From Phoma sp. XZ068 (lineage: Eukaryota > Ascomycota > Dothideomycetes > Pleosporales > Didymellaceae): a stretch of DNA of 64,000 nt. The notes under the pieces were generated by a model that saw nothing but the letters and a program-made list of their open reading frames with translations, searched no databases and was not told where the DNA came from. Shown piece after piece: positions 21,936 through 33,404 of this stretch (position 1 is its first letter; every line of letters starts with the position of its first letter). The position numbers were made by a program, and so were the translations under genes. The stretch is taken from assembly GCA_004835665.1 (NCBI GenBank), contig RBKR01000020.1, positions 124,001-188,000 on the forward strand, in the 5' to 3' direction.

Positions 21936-22718
21936 CTATGCCTTCTTCTTGTAGTAGCCCATCTGCTGGGCTTTGTGCAGGAGCTTCGAGGCGTCGTTGA
22001 CAGCACGGAAAGCGCGGACGGTAGCGTCGACGCTCTGGTACATCAGGTAGCCAGGAATAACGATCCAGAAGAAGTTCATGAGGACAAAGTAGCCCCAGTA
22101 GTAGGCAGCCTCAGGGCGCGTGTAGGCGACGTCGAGGATGTAGTGGTCGAACAGCGAAGTCGCGTAGTACAGGATGTCGCCGTAGAACTGGCCGAGCGAG
22201 ACGATGAGCTGCAGGGAGTAGCGGAGCGGGTGGTCGACGGCAATCAGGTAGGCCGTGACGAAGGAAAGGGGCCCCCAGAAGGCCTGTCGACTGCGTTAGC
22301 ATCGGGGCAAGCGTGGGCGCAAAGGGGCACTTACAGCCGTGACGGTCTCCATGCACAAGACGAAGGCGTCCTGGGTCAGGTAGCGCGAGTCGCTGAGCGC
22401 ATACTCCTTCCAGAGCTGGCCAAACAGATCCTGCATGCCGCCCATGCGCCTGAAGTTGTAGGCAAAGTAGCCCTCGAAGAACGAGTGGATGCAGCCGCAC
22501 AGCACGAACCACATCATAATGGACACGTCCGAGTTGCTGGCATTGGGGCGCGTCTTCATCAGGACCGCATAGGTGAGGCTGAAGATGACAGCGCAGCCCG
22601 CAGCAAACATGCTAACCAGCTCGAATGTGTTCCATTCGTTGGCCATGTATCCCACAATCTCGACGCCGAGAGGGTAGTACGGGTGCAGCGTGGCTGCAGA
22701 GGACGAGTTGAAGGCCAT
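21936..22718 (-). CDS. EBP-family sterol delta8-delta7 isomerase-like membrane protein
   Basis: Two exons, 22718-22335 and 22283-21936, with a 51-nt intron (GTAAGT...TCGACAG, phase 0), give 243 residues, close to the family length. Four to five hydrophobic helices are visible. The first exon has the emopamil-binding-protein signature: HPYYPLGVEIVGY near the N-terminus, CIHSFFEGYF (His78, Glu82), LWKEYALSDSRY and CMETVTA (Glu124). The spacing of the His, Glu and Glu matches the catalytic residues known for the family. EBP proteins isomerise the sterol ring double bond in the endoplasmic reticulum; in filamentous fungi EBP-like proteins occur alongside ERG2-type isomerases, so the exact substrate is uncertain. 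The protein ends in a KKKA motif, a canonical-looking di-lysine ER retrieval signal. It is divergent from the amidase gene 654 bp away. Confidence 0.85.
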
Positions 22719-23372
22719 GGTGGAGCGAGTAATGTCAGCGCGACGCGACGAGTATGGGAGGTGAGGAGGGAGAGAACACCTGGCGGGCGAAAGGGGGAGG
22801 CCTGGGGTGGGTCGGATTCCATCATAGTTACTCTGAGTCCAGTTTTTCTCTGGGGTAGCGTGCTGTAACGAGTCTAGCTTCAGGGCGGCGGTGCACGGTT
22901 CGGTCGCGCGGTCAGACGGCGACAGCATCGCTACATGTCAGCAAGCAACACGAAAGCATGTGACGAGACCAGGGTTACGTGAACCGCTCCGTGGAGACTG
23001 CTGCAAGACCCATGGTATCCGAATGTTTATCCGGCGTGACTCAGCTACACACGGCTAAGTATCCGTCTGCATCCGGCTCCCACTGTCCGTTCCCCGTACA
23101 TAAGGAGCCTGACTGCATATTGAGGATTCGCTACGGGCCGTGAGGCAGGACTGCGAGGTGGGAGTCATCTTCCAACATGGCCGTTCAGCTTCCAAACAGC
23201 TGTGATGAAGACGCTACGACGTCCTGTAGCGTGGAGGCACACTCGACCGTTGGCCCTACCCCTCAAGTCATGCCGCTGCCGAACGCGGCAAACCTCGGCT
23301 CTTGCCCTAGGTTTGATATCAAGCAACCAGCTCCACACTGATCAGTTGCATCATCGCAACCTCAGCAACACA
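22719..23372. promoter_or_regulatory. divergent promoter region, EBP-like / amidase genes
   Basis: A 654-bp region between divergent starts. The amidase frame remains open upstream to an ATG at 23205, which would add a 56-residue Arg-rich extension resembling a mitochondrial presequence; I treat this as probable 5' UTR. No clear TATA box is seen. Confidence 0.35.
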
Positions 23373-25154
23373 ATGTCCAAACCGAAGACTCAATCAGACC
23401 CCAAGCCCACGCCCAAGTGGCAGTCCGTCTCTTGGCAGAAAAAGGACCAGCAATTCAGCCGCATCCCCAGTCAATGGCGCCTGCCCCAGCTACCACCCCC
23501 CAGTATCACAAACTACCTCAAGATACCTCGCGAAAGTGGTCTGTTGACAGACAAAGAGCTGGACATCACCGAGAACTACGACGCTACTGCCCTAGCAAAG
23601 GCAATTCAGCAAAGAAAATTAACAAGCGTGGATGTCACGACAGCTTTCTGCAAGGTAGTCTGAGCACGAACGTGATATGGACATAACTAACTCTAGGCAG
23701 AGGGCAGCAATTGCACACCAGCTTACCAATTGCCTGACTGAGATCTTCTTCGATGATGCACTGAAGCGAGCAGCGGCGTTGGATGCACATCTTGCAGCCG
23801 GCAAACCACCTTTAGGCTTACTACACGGCGTACCTGTATCATTGAAAGATATGTTCAAGGTTGCTGGCTACGACTCATCCCTTGGATTGGCTGCGCTGTC
23901 CTTCAGACCGGCTACAGAGAATTCAGTCCTCGTAGATCTACTACTTAGCTCCGGTGCAGTCCTTTACTGCAAGACAAATGTTCCGCAGGCGCTCATGGCG
24001 CTTGACTCGCATAACAATGTATTCGGCAGGACCCTGAACCCCATCAACACGGCACTCACTGCAGGTGGCAGCACCGGCGGCGAAGGTGCTCTGCTCGCCA
24101 TGCGCGGCTCTGTACTCGGCGTTGGTACGGATGTTGGTGGCTCAATCCGAATTCCCGCCATGTGCGATAACCTGTATGGTATAAAGCCTAGTGATGGCCG
24201 GGTTCCGTACGCCCTCATCGAAGGCGGTTCGCTCCCTGGTGCGGCCAAAGTTGGGCTGCCGGCCAGTGCTGGCCCATTAGGACACTCGATGCGTGACATG
24301 GACCTTTTCTTTCAAGCAGTATCTGATCAAAAGCCCTGGCTGTTCGATCCAGATGTCGTGCCGTCACCATGGTCCAGCACCCCACAACCCAGGAAGCTAA
24401 GGATCGGCGTCGTGAGAAGAGACGGGGTAATTGAGCCACTTCCACCCATCGGGCGATTGCTCGATGAAGTGAAGATCAAGATGAAAAAGGCTGGTATTGA
24501 AGTCGTCGAGATGGACATTGCAAACCTCTTCTCGCAATGCCACTCTCTTGCTAACGGACTCTTCAATGTGGAAGGCGCAAATGCAATGTTTGATCTACTC
24601 GAGTCTGGAGAAGAGCCATTGTCGCCGTGGCTGTCAACCCGACTGAAGAGGAGGAAGATGGTACCGTTCGAGAAGCTGCAAGAATTGCATGGCAAGCGAG
24701 AGAAGCTGCGCAAAGAGTGTCTGCAAATGTGGAGAGACAAAACAGGCGAGATCGATGCGTTCATCTGTCCTGTTGCACCACATCCGGTCCCACTGATTGA
24801 TCGCTACAATGGCGCTGGCTACACTAGCTCATTCGTATTGCTTGACTATCCTGCAGGTACTCTACCTGTGCGCTCATTCACAAAAGCAGACATCAAAGGT
24901 GAGATGAAAGGCAAGCCTCTTGGAAGCTGGGACAAGGTCAATCGAGCTCTCTGTAAGTTTGCTAATAACAATGGATATTGCGAAGCGTAAGGCTGACAGG
25001 AACAGGGACTGAAGTCGATCGTGAAGTCTACGTAGGGTCCCCACTCTGCATACAGGTGGTAGCGCCGAAGCTGCAAGACGAGAGACTGGTACAAGCCATG
25101 TCCGCCATAGACGTAGCCTTGAAGGCGGAGCAGCCACTGTCAGCAAAGCTCTAG
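23373..25154 (+). CDS. amidase-signature family enzyme (acetamidase-like)
   Basis: Three exons, 23373-23654, 23701-24952 and 25006-25154, with introns of 46 and 53 nt, give 560 residues, typical of fungal amidases of the AmdS type. The Ser-Ser-Lys triad is present: Lys143 in GVPVSLKD, Ser218 in GGSTGGEG and Ser242 in VGTDVGGSIRIP. The second Ser of the usual GGSSGG is Thr219 here, a neighbouring and not catalytic position. The last exon carries a VDREVYVGSPLCIQVV segment, characteristic of the C-terminal end of this subfamily. The enzymes hydrolyse amides to acids and ammonia, often for nitrogen nutrition. The first intron uses a TAACTAAC branch region and the acceptor GGCAG. The chosen start begins MSKPKTQ; the upstream in-frame ATG at 23205 is an alternative. 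Exon joins are judged by eye but conserve the family sequence across each junction. Confidence 0.9.
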
Positions 25155-25763
25155 AAATCAATCGAATGATTCTACGCCAAAACGGTTTTCGTCGAAACCC
25201 CTCGTGTTGATTATCGAGGTCACTCCCTTACCGGCCGAGTGTAAGTATTCGACGATGATTCTAGCGCCAACGACAAGGGCTCGCCGAAACGTTCCGAATT
25301 TGTCGCGCAAACAGCCGAAACCTTCCGCACCCAAAATGTACAAACACACAACACCACAATCCCGATTCGAGCAAGCGCGCGCACCAAGCGGTACGTATTC
25401 TACTTCCCTTGGTGACGCATGGACTACCGCAGCTTGGCGGCGACAATGACAGCGCGGTTTCAGCTCGTGTGAACCCCACGGGGATAACTAGTTTTCAATG
25501 TCATCAGCTTGAGCTTATAGCACAGTACTCAAGTCGTAGTAAATTTTGCAATTGACTTGACCATCTCCGCTCTTCTCACATTTTCAAGTGCGGGTCCTCT
25601 TCCAAAGCGCGGTGAGGGGTAGTGTCAATGCGGCATAGTCTTTGAGCAAGCAGTTCCTGCTCACGTAGAGACTCCCTTTCTGCAATTTCTGACTAACAGC
25701 TGACGCCAGCCAGACGAGCAAGTACCCGTATCGAGAATTAACTCAGCATTCATCGCCATCGCC
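25155..25763. other. intergenic region
   Basis: 3' flank of the amidase and promoter of the next gene. Small open frames on both strands lack ATG starts or domains. Nothing supported. Confidence 0.4.
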
Positions 25764-26399
25764 ATGGACAAAGAAAGAGCGGCCAGTCTGAATAGCATTG
25801 TCGACCGGTTGGTCAACCTCAGCACAGCGGAACGAACGACCGCTCTTACACATCTCTACAACCTGCGGACTGCGGCCGTGGAAGACCTCAGTGATCCCAG
25901 TGACCGCCACCAGCATTGGGACATTGTGCTTGGCTCGTCCACCCCGCCAGACAATGTCAGAACTCTTGTCCGTGATCTTACCCAGCTCGCTGATGATGAG
26001 CTTGCCATCATCGGTGCGGAGGTAGCGGAAAGGTCGAACATAGCACACGAGCAGATTCTGCAGACTGCTGACAACGAGGAGAGAGCAAAACTCCAGGCTC
26101 AGCTTGCAGCAAGCGCAAGGCAGTCAGTAGCGTACATAATCTGCTAGTTGAGTCCAATGTCTAATTAGATGATCAGAGCACGCGAGAGCTATGTGTCTGC
26201 TCGGCAGGGCCTCGACATGAAGCACAAAACGAAATTAGCGGAGAAGATGAAGGATGTTCGCGATGCGATCGAACAGGGCATCAACACCGGCCAAGACGTG
26301 ACGACACTCGAAGAGATTTTCGAGAGAATCGAACAGGAGTTTTGGGGACATTATCCCAAATCACCCGAGGACCACGGTATCGAGCCCGATGAGCAGTAG
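25764..26399 (+). CDS. small helical protein of unknown function, likely two exons
   Basis: An ATG at 25764 starts a 121-codon frame (25764-26126). A 42-nt interval with GTAGCG and AATTAG ends lies before a second open stretch (26169-26399) that continues in the same phase and in the same style. Together they encode about 197 residues, almost entirely alpha-helical, rich in Ala, Glu, Gln and Arg, with coiled-coil character around the junction (AKLQAQLAASARQS followed by MIRARESYVSARQG). No family is recognised. If the intron is not real, the first frame ends at a stop near 26147 and the second would be separate with its own ATG. The 42-nt length is short for this genome's introns (46-84 nt elsewhere), so the structure is uncertain. 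The product is likely cytosolic; no signal peptide or membrane segment. Confidence 0.55.
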
Positions 26400-27779
26400 G
26401 CCAAAGCTTGCCATACGGAACACCCATATGGTTCCACCCGAGGGCTTATCCGTCGCAATTCCCATCACACCAAGCGCTCAATTACCTGCACAAGGGCATT
26501 ACAGTCTACATGCATCGGGCACTGTCAAGTCAACGACCGGACCAACCCCAGCAGCCTCAGTACGTATGTACGTACCCTATATTGTCTACACGCCCCACGG
26601 ACAGGTTCTCTGTTCAGCACAACCATACAACCATACCCTGACTTAAGCGCATCTGCAGCTTGGTCTATAGTGCTGAGGCCGACATTTGCAACACTCCATC
26701 CATCAGGATGAACAATCACGAATAACAAGGTACACTGTACGCGACTGCAGCTTACAGAACAGCATGCTTAACGCGATGGAGCTGGAGAGGCGAGCATTAC
26801 GACGTGGCTATAGCAGAGCAAGGACGCAAGATCAAGAAGTCAATACAAGCAGCGACCGTGGCCTAGGTGGACTTGGAAGACGCGAAGGCGAGAAAGGTGT
26901 CAATGCTTAAGACTACAGGATCGGGCGATGGGAGCAGAATAAACAATCCAACTTCTACCTTCTTGCTTGGTTGGCAAATACTTCAATGCCAAAGATCGTA
27001 CCTGTAATCGTTCTCCCCTTGAACCTATCTGGAACACAGACACTTAACATTATATCTCTGTTCAGCTCTCATTACGCAGCACTGCAAACCGATCGGGCGA
27101 ACAATATACACAACACCGCAGTAGAGACTCGTTACAATACAAGCGCGAAACGGAGCCTCACTTGCGAGAAGACGGCATGTAAACATGGAATTACCGGAGA
27201 AAGTAACAGCCAAGGAGAGCGACAGTGGAGCCTCAAGGATTTGTACACCAGATGCCACGGTATGGAGCGGATCAAGGCGGAGCCTCTCAGTGGCGCCAGG
27301 GGCAGATTGCTACTACTCGTTTGTTCACCAATTCGGGTATTTCTAACTGCTGAATGTCCCATCTACCGAGCGTGAGTACTGCTATAAAAGCACGAAGAAG
27401 ACTTCGATATACAGCCATTGCACTGCCTAGCTACTACTTATGCCTGCTACCCTATTGGCGTGCAAACATATTGCAATTATCAATTCTTGAATATGGCCAC
27501 CAGGATGTAGTAGTACTGTGGTGCGATGATCAAGTGAAACCGTAGCTTCGGCGTCCTTGGCACCCATTCCCGGGACCGAGGCTCACATGAAAGCCACGAA
27601 ACACAAGCGCCAGCAGGAGCGCGGGGAAGCATCTAACCCTACATATGTGTTCCAGGTCGATGTGGGGAATAAAGGCTCCACTATACCTCCCTGCGTAGCG
27701 TCACACAAAGTGCCTGCATCCTGCCACTTTTCTGACGCTGCACGTCGGTTGATCAACCAAACAAGCGCAGACTGCTACA
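26400..27779. other. 1.4-kb intergenic region without a supported gene
   Basis: Several open frames of 60-150 codons occur on both strands, but none has a domain, a convincing ATG or matching splice signals. The frames overlapping 27557-28003 continue into the antisense or alternate frame of the fatty alcohol oxidase. I see nothing coding here. Confidence 0.45.
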
Positions 27780-30014
27780 ATGTCCCTTCCCACTGCGCCG
27801 GTCTCGCCCAAGGCAGCACCACTGCCTCCCCTGCCCAAGGAGGACCCCTTAACGCCAGAACAATGGAAGACGCTACTCGCTATCACCGATGCATGCATAC
27901 CGGCAGTCAAGCCGATATCAATTGCAGACGTCAGAACGGAAATCGCAGCCACGGATACAGAATACTCAACAGCTCTATCTACATTACGAGGACTTATACC
28001 TGAATCTGACCCGGATGCCACAGTCGCAGCAAAAGAGTACCTTGAGGACAATGCATCATCAAACCCAGCATTCAAGCAGGAACTTCAGCGCATCTTCGCT
28101 GTGTACCTGCCCTCTTCAACCCGAAATGAGCTACTCATGGTGCTCAACGTGCTAAACACTCGTGCTGGCTCCTTCGCTCTAACAGGCTACTTCACACCAA
28201 TCAGCGAGCAACCCGTTCACATCCGCGAAGCCATCCTCCGAAGCTGGGCCACAGCACGACTAGGAACTTTCCGTGGCCTCCACCGGGCCCTAACTGTCCT
28301 ATCGAAGCAAACCTGGATCAAAATCACTCCTACCTTGCGCCGCGTTCTTGGAGTCCCTCGCGTGCCAACAGGCATGAAACCCGGAAAAGGATATGACTAC
28401 GAATTCATCCAGCTTCCGCCCGGCAACAAGCCTGAGGTCATCGAAACGGATGTTGTAGTCATCGGCAGCGGATGTGGCGGTGCTGTCTGCGCAAAGAACC
28501 TCGCTGAGGCAGGCAACCGCGTACTTGTTGTGGAGAAGGCATATCACTGGACGCCCGACCACTTCCCCATGAACGAGGCAGATGGGTGGAACCACCTTTT
28601 CATGAATGGTGCGTTCATCACCTCTGACGACACGAGTACGTCTATAGTTGCTGGGCAGGCGTGGGGCGGCGGAGGGACGGTGAACTGGAGCGCAAGTCTG
28701 CAAACGCAGGGATATGTAAGGAGAGAATGGGCAGAGAGGGGACTGTCGTTCTTTACGAGCGCGGAATTTCAAGAGAGCCTTGATCGGGTGTGTGGGAGGA
28801 TGGGTGTCAGTACTGATTACATCCAGCAGAACCGCGCAAATGCGATGCTTCTTGAGGGTGCAAGGAAGCTGGGGTACAGTCATAAGGCAGTACCACAGAA
28901 CACTGGCGGTACACAGCATCGCTGCGGGCACTGCACGTTTGGGTGCGGGTCATGTGAGAAGCAAGGTCCCGTCATATCTTTCCTACCGGATGCGGCACGA
29001 GCCGGTGCAAAGTTCATCGAAGGTTTCCAGGCCGAGAAAGTCGTTTTCAAAACTATCGATGGGAAGCAGGTTGCAACAGGCATAGTCGGGTCCTGGGTTT
29101 CACGCGATATCAACGGCGGTGTCGCCGGCGAACCCACCACGCGCCGCAAAGTCATCATCAAAGCAAAGCGAGTCATTGTCTCAGCCGGAACCATGCAATC
29201 TCCTCTGCTCCTCCAGCGCTCTGGCCTGAAAAATCCTCATATCGGACGCAACCTCTACGTGCACCCCGTGAGCATGCTCGGCACCATTCATCAAGAGGAA
29301 ATCAGGCCCTGGGAAGGCGCAATTCTGACCTCGGTCGTCAGCGAGTACGAAAACCTCGATGGCCACGGTCACGGCGCAAAACTTGAAGCCACCAACATGA
29401 TCCCTTCGAGCTGGCTCATCTGGCTCGACTGGAAGAGCGGACTGCAGTACAAACTCGATGCAGCACGCATGAAGCACATGGCTGGCTACATTTCGATATG
29501 CAAAGATCGCGATACGGGGCGAGTGTATGCAGACCCGGTGGATGGGAGGGTCAGGTTCAGCTACACGCCGAGCAAGTTCGACAAGAGGCATATCATGCAG
29601 GGTTTACTGGCGTTGGCGAAGATCCAGTATATCGAGGGCGCGAGTGAGATTTTCACAACCATTCCTGGAGTGTCGACGTTCAAGCGTGATCCTGGGCTAC
29701 CGGCGACGGGAGAGGGAATTAACGACGAGCAGTTCCAAGCGTGGCTTTATGAGATTGAGACTGCCGGGTTCCGCAGCCCGGAAAGCGGGTTTGTTTCGGC
29801 GCATCAGATGGGGACGTGCCGAATGAGTAAGGTGGAGAAGGAGGGCGTTGTTGATCCGACGGGTAAGGTGTGGGGCACTGAAGGATTGTACGTTGCTGAT
29901 GCCAGTGTCTTCCCGAGCGCAAGCGGTGTGAACCCAATGGTTACAAATATGGCAATCTCCGATTGGATCTCGAGAGGCGTTGCGCAGGAGTTGACGTCGA
30001 GAGCGATGCTATGA
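27780..30014 (+). CDS. long-chain fatty alcohol oxidase (GMC oxidoreductase)
   Basis: A 744-residue intronless protein, the normal length for fungal FAO enzymes. Residues 20-200 are the FAO-specific N-terminal helical region. The FAD-binding motif DVVVIGSGCGGAVCAKNL is at about residues 224-241. Typical features downstream include GQAWGGGGTVNWSASLQT, the Cys-rich HRCGHCTFGCGSCEKQG and the C-terminal HQMGTCRMS (around 675) with VADASVFPSASGVNP. FAO oxidises long-chain alcohols to aldehydes with O2, giving H2O2, in omega-oxidation of alkanes and fatty acids. The family is usually membrane- or peroxisome-associated; this protein ends SRAML, which is not a canonical peroxisomal signal. A Cys-rich segment around residue 390 is a conserved family trait. 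Its neighbours do not form an obvious lipid cluster. Confidence 0.92.
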   Translation: MSLPTAPVSPKAAPLPPLPKEDPLTPEQWKTLLAITDACIPAVKPISIADVRTEIAATDTEYSTALSTLRGLIPESDPDATVAAKEYLEDNASSNPAFKQELQRIFAVYLPSSTRNELLMVLNVLNTRAGSFALTGYFTPISEQPVHIREAILRSWATARLGTFRGLHRALTVLSKQTWIKITPTLRRVLGVPRVPTGMKPGKGYDYEFIQLPPGNKPEVIETDVVVIGSGCGGAVCAKNLAEAGNRVLVVEKAYHWTPDHFPMNEADGWNHLFMNGAFITSDDTSTSIVAGQAWGGGGTVNWSASLQTQGYVRREWAERGLSFFTSAEFQESLDRVCGRMGVSTDYIQQNRANAMLLEGARKLGYSHKAVPQNTGGTQHRCGHCTFGCGSCEKQGPVISFLPDAARAGAKFIEGFQAEKVVFKTIDGKQVATGIVGSWVSRDINGGVAGEPTTRRKVIIKAKRVIVSAGTMQSPLLLQRSGLKNPHIGRNLYVHPVSMLGTIHQEEIRPWEGAILTSVVSEYENLDGHGHGAKLEATNMIPSSWLIWLDWKSGLQYKLDAARMKHMAGYISICKDRDTGRVYADPVDGRVRFSYTPSKFDKRHIMQGLLALAKIQYIEGASEIFTTIPGVSTFKRDPGLPATGEGINDEQFQAWLYEIETAGFRSPESGFVSAHQMGTCRMSKVEKEGVVDPTGKVWGTEGLYVADASVFPSASGVNPMVTNMAISDWISRGVAQELTSRAML

Positions 30015-30966
30015 GAGAGGTTCTTCATGTTGTGATTCAATATTTTGGTAATGTCATGGACTGGCAAAAGTTCTCAAGCTATCGTCATCCATATTTGTTC
30101 TTGTAACGCTATCTCCGGCTATCAGAGGCATAAATGTTTTCTATTGTTCTCCCATTCCGTTATCTTCTTTTACTCAAGCTTGTGGTATGCAGTATGCATC
30201 GTCGTGATCGCCACGGGCGATAAGGAGTCAGTTGAGGAGCCCACAATTGAGTCCCAAGACCAACGCTTTTCAACTCGCTGAGGGCAACTCTTGAGGGGCT
30301 CTTTGCACGGCCTGCCTGATCGGTAGCCAGATTGCGCGGAGGCGTACAGTTACGGAATTAGTATTCCCAGAACGGACAGCTGTTTTACAGTTCTTGATTA
30401 CCCTGCAGGACGCTGCAGGTGAAGGAATGCCTGGTGCATCGAGCATGCAAAGGCCCTGCTCGCTGATTGGCTGCAGAGCACAGGCCGGGCGGTGCCGAGC
30501 AAGGGCGTACAGGGTCCAGGCGGCGACGTCATACCTTGCGAAAAGTGTGGACCAGCACGACACCACTGAACAACCGTCGCGCACGTAACTCGCCCGGCTG
30601 GAAACTCTGTGACAGATCGGCAGAGGGCGTGGCAGGCGCGCCGAACGCAGCGCCTCAAGCAGACGACGCCGGCCAAGCGGGCCCTAACTGGCACGGGCAC
30701 GGGAGGCGCATCGCTGCCGCCAACTGCTCTTAAGGGCGCCGCACTTGCACGCGGTTAGCGAAATTGCGACAGCAGATGACGGCACAGTACGTTCCTCCAG
30801 CCGCACGGCGTGCAACAACGATAAGAGTACCGCACTGGCCTTGATGTTGGCCCTCGACCATCACCGCGACTTCCCTCCCACGCCGCGACTTCCCCGCCAC
30901 ACCACCACTTGCCACGCCACCTCCCCCACCAGCCCACTGCTCTGCCCCGCCACACCCCGCGCAACC
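30015..30966. other. intergenic region with C/T-rich leader
   Basis: 3' flank of the oxidase and 5' flank of the acetyltransferase. The last 120 bases before 30967 are C-rich with ACC/CCC repeats in an open frame, probably the 5' UTR. No gene supported. Confidence 0.4.
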
Positions 30967-31881
30967 ATGATGCCCATAGACGGACCCTTTGCCCAGACGC
31001 GGATACCGCAGCGGGCGGGCAGCATCTCGCATGGCTTCGGCCTGAGCAGCCCCGCGGCGAACGGCGGCACCGAGTTCATGTCCACCCTGCCTCCGCCCAA
31101 GGGCGATGTCGACGGCTGGGACACGACCAAGCCATGGAACCAGCAGACGGCCCACAGCATCCCGCTCGTGTTCAAGGACGCCATGTCGGTGCGCGAGGAA
31201 GTCTTTGGCGAGCAGGGCGTGCCGCTGGAGGCCGAGTTCGACCAAGACGACGCTCGCAGCTGGCACTGGGTCGTCTACGCCTCCGTGGGCACCTCGTCCA
31301 GCTCACCGCCCAAGACTATTCTGACGCGCAGCGACTCGGGCAACACGCCTGCAGATGACGCCCGGCGCGCCTCTGCCACTGCCCAGCGTCTCCCTGTTGG
31401 CACGATCCGCCTTGTTCCGCCACCCCACGGCCCGAACACGTACGTCGACGACAAGCACCCAGACGCAGACCCACCACCCGAGAAGCATGTCGCCCACATC
31501 CCCGAGCCTTATGTCAAGCTGGGGCGCCTTGCAGTCCTGGCGCCGTACCGCAAGCTCAACCTCTCTAGGCTGCTCATCAACTCGGTCCTCGACTTTGCTG
31601 CCCAGCAGCCTGATGCAATCTACATTCCCCCGTCGCCGACCACTCGAGAGCTGGCAGCGTTGCAAGGTCCTAACGCGACTCGGCCCCTCTCGTGGCAGGG
31701 CCTCGTCATGATCCACGCCCAAGTCCAGCTGAAGCACATGTGGGAGAAGCACGGCTTCCGTGAGGAGCTGCGAAACGACAACGGCGAGGTCGAGATCGCG
31801 GCGGAGCCGCACTGGACCGAGGATGGCATTGAACACGTCGGCATGTGGAAGAGACTTAAGATTGCGCCGGGAAGGTTGTAG
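30967..31881 (+). CDS. GNAT-family N-acetyltransferase
   Basis: A 304-residue single-exon protein. Two adjacent ATGs at 30967 and 30970 start it, at the end of a C/T-rich leader; the frame is open further upstream but the Pro/His/Thr-rich sequence there looks untranslated. The acyl-CoA N-acyltransferase fold is seen in the segments FKDAMSVREEVFGEQGVPLE, HWVVYASVG, PVGTIRLVPPP and YVKLGRLAVLAPYRKLNLS; the last is the acetyl-CoA-binding loop. A 60-residue Ser/Thr/Pro-rich insertion separates the second and third strands. The nearest bacterial resemblance I can name is the YjcF/ElaA group, whose substrates are mostly unknown. Function here remains open. Likely cytosolic. Confidence 0.72.
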   Translation: MMPIDGPFAQTRIPQRAGSISHGFGLSSPAANGGTEFMSTLPPPKGDVDGWDTTKPWNQQTAHSIPLVFKDAMSVREEVFGEQGVPLEAEFDQDDARSWHWVVYASVGTSSSSPPKTILTRSDSGNTPADDARRASATAQRLPVGTIRLVPPPHGPNTYVDDKHPDADPPPEKHVAHIPEPYVKLGRLAVLAPYRKLNLSRLLINSVLDFAAQQPDAIYIPPSPTTRELAALQGPNATRPLSWQGLVMIHAQVQLKHMWEKHGFREELRNDNGEVEIAAEPHWTEDGIEHVGMWKRLKIAPGRL

Positions 31882-32476
31882 CCTTCAGCCTCGTCCTGTC
31901 CATTCTCTTGAAGGCTCGTACTTACCCTCATCTCTAGCACGCGTCTGCAGCGGGAAGTGCACGCAGCGTTAGAGAAGGGACCGGCCAAGTTCCCAATCGG
32001 CGCAGTACGAGCCGATGAACCGATCTGATGGTGGCGTTTCTTGTTATTGTTACTGAGGATTCATTTTATTGGTACTGGCGTACGGGGTTTTTTTTTCGGC
32101 TCACATTCAACATCATGGCTTATACCCCTTGCACAAGATCACGACGACACGGCTAAAATATCAACTTGTTTCCCATCGCTAGACACATTATTTGCTGCGT
32201 CAAGCCTTTAACTCATAGGCAGTACCGTTTGTGCCTGTAGCATAGGACCCAAAATACAATTTGCACGAACCCCTTTTGTCGTCATGCGCTGGTTACTTCT
32301 CTCGTAATATCAAGTTCCTCCATCATATGGCATAAACCCCCTTAGATGACAAAGCAGGTCTACCTACAAGACCATGCCGGGACTTCTACATTCTTCTATG
32401 ATATCGCATGGGCCGCAACGAGAACGAAGTCTAGATCTTCATAACCTCATAACACCTTTTCGAACCAGCCTCGATC
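31882..32476. other. intergenic region between convergent genes
   Basis: 3' flanks of the acetyltransferase and the CFEM-like gene. A T8 run precedes the sequence around 32,090. No gene seen. Confidence 0.4.
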
Positions 32477-33404
32477 TTAACGCCCGTGCCCAGCAGCTTC
32501 CCCTTTCCTCCCCTCTAACTCCGCCGGCGTAGTCTCCAGCTCGTACCGATATTTGACACTTTCTCCCACCACCTCCTGCGCTGGAGTTTGCACCTCATGT
32601 ACCTCACTCGGCTCCAACTCGCGTGTCTCCTCGTACGTCGGCGGCTCGAGCGAATCAGTCTTCTTGGGCGCCGACGCTGCTTTCCTGCGACGCAGGAAGA
32701 AGAGCAAGCCTACGACGCCGGCGATGGCGAGTATTCCGATTACAACAGGGGCAGCGATGGCTGCTATTGGCACGGTTTTACTCGAGTTGTTGGGCTCTGC
32801 ACCTGAGTTTGGAACTGTAGCTGAGTTTTGAGAACCTGTGGTTGATGAAGTTACGAAGGTGGAGGGTGGTGGCGTGGTAATTGGACTTCCTGGGGCTGAG
32901 CTGTTCTGTTGGTCTGGGTACCGTCAGTAGAGCATACGTTGGCGTTGATGGGGGAACATACACCACACTAGCTCAGTACTACGCGAGCAGTAGCTGTTAA
33001 ACACATCAATCGCCTCTGAGACTTCTGGGAGCGGTGTTGTGAGGCTCGCTGAATTGGTTGCGCTGGCGGCACAGTTGCTTTGGACGGCTGTCGAGATGAC
33101 GCTTGCTATGTGTCTATATTCTCACATCGTTAGTCTTTGATTCGCTCACTGGCATTTCGCTTCAACTTCTTCAATGATCTACGCACAATGACTGGTCGAA
33201 ACAGAAACAGCTGAAGCTTGTCAATTGCTGGTTATCGCCGCACCCGGACGATTGCGCCCGCACAATTGCGCTGACACGGTCCTCGGCGCACGGTGCAAGA
33301 GCTGAGTAGCCTGGGACTGAGTCAATATAGATTGAGGTTTTGCCGAAAGCCTGGACTGTTGCAATGATGGTGAAGAGAGTCGGTAGCACTGTTGACGAGC
33401 GCAT
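32477..33404 (-). CDS. CFEM-like secreted/cell-surface protein with one transmembrane helix
   Basis: Three exons, 33404-33187, 33113-32962 and 32913-32477, with introns of 73 and 48 nt (donors GTGCGT and GTATGT), give 268 residues. A signal peptide (residues 1-19) is followed by a small Cys-rich domain: cysteines in LAPCAEDRV, SSGCGDN, FSCFCFDQS, QSNCAAS and NSYCSRS, six in all. The spacing is like the CFEM domain (normally eight cysteines) but two are missing. Then comes a Ser/Thr/Pro-rich stalk, one transmembrane helix (AAPVVIGILAIAGVVGLLFF) and a cytoplasmic tail starting LRRRKAA. This is the layout of fungal surface receptors or adhesins such as Pth11-less CFEM proteins; function is inferred, not proven. 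The joined reading frame is continuous across both introns (one codon is split at the second). Confidence 0.75.

Noticed and set aside
25155..25763. Possible small ORFs between amidase and helical protein genes
   Set aside because: Short, lack ATG starts or coding texture.
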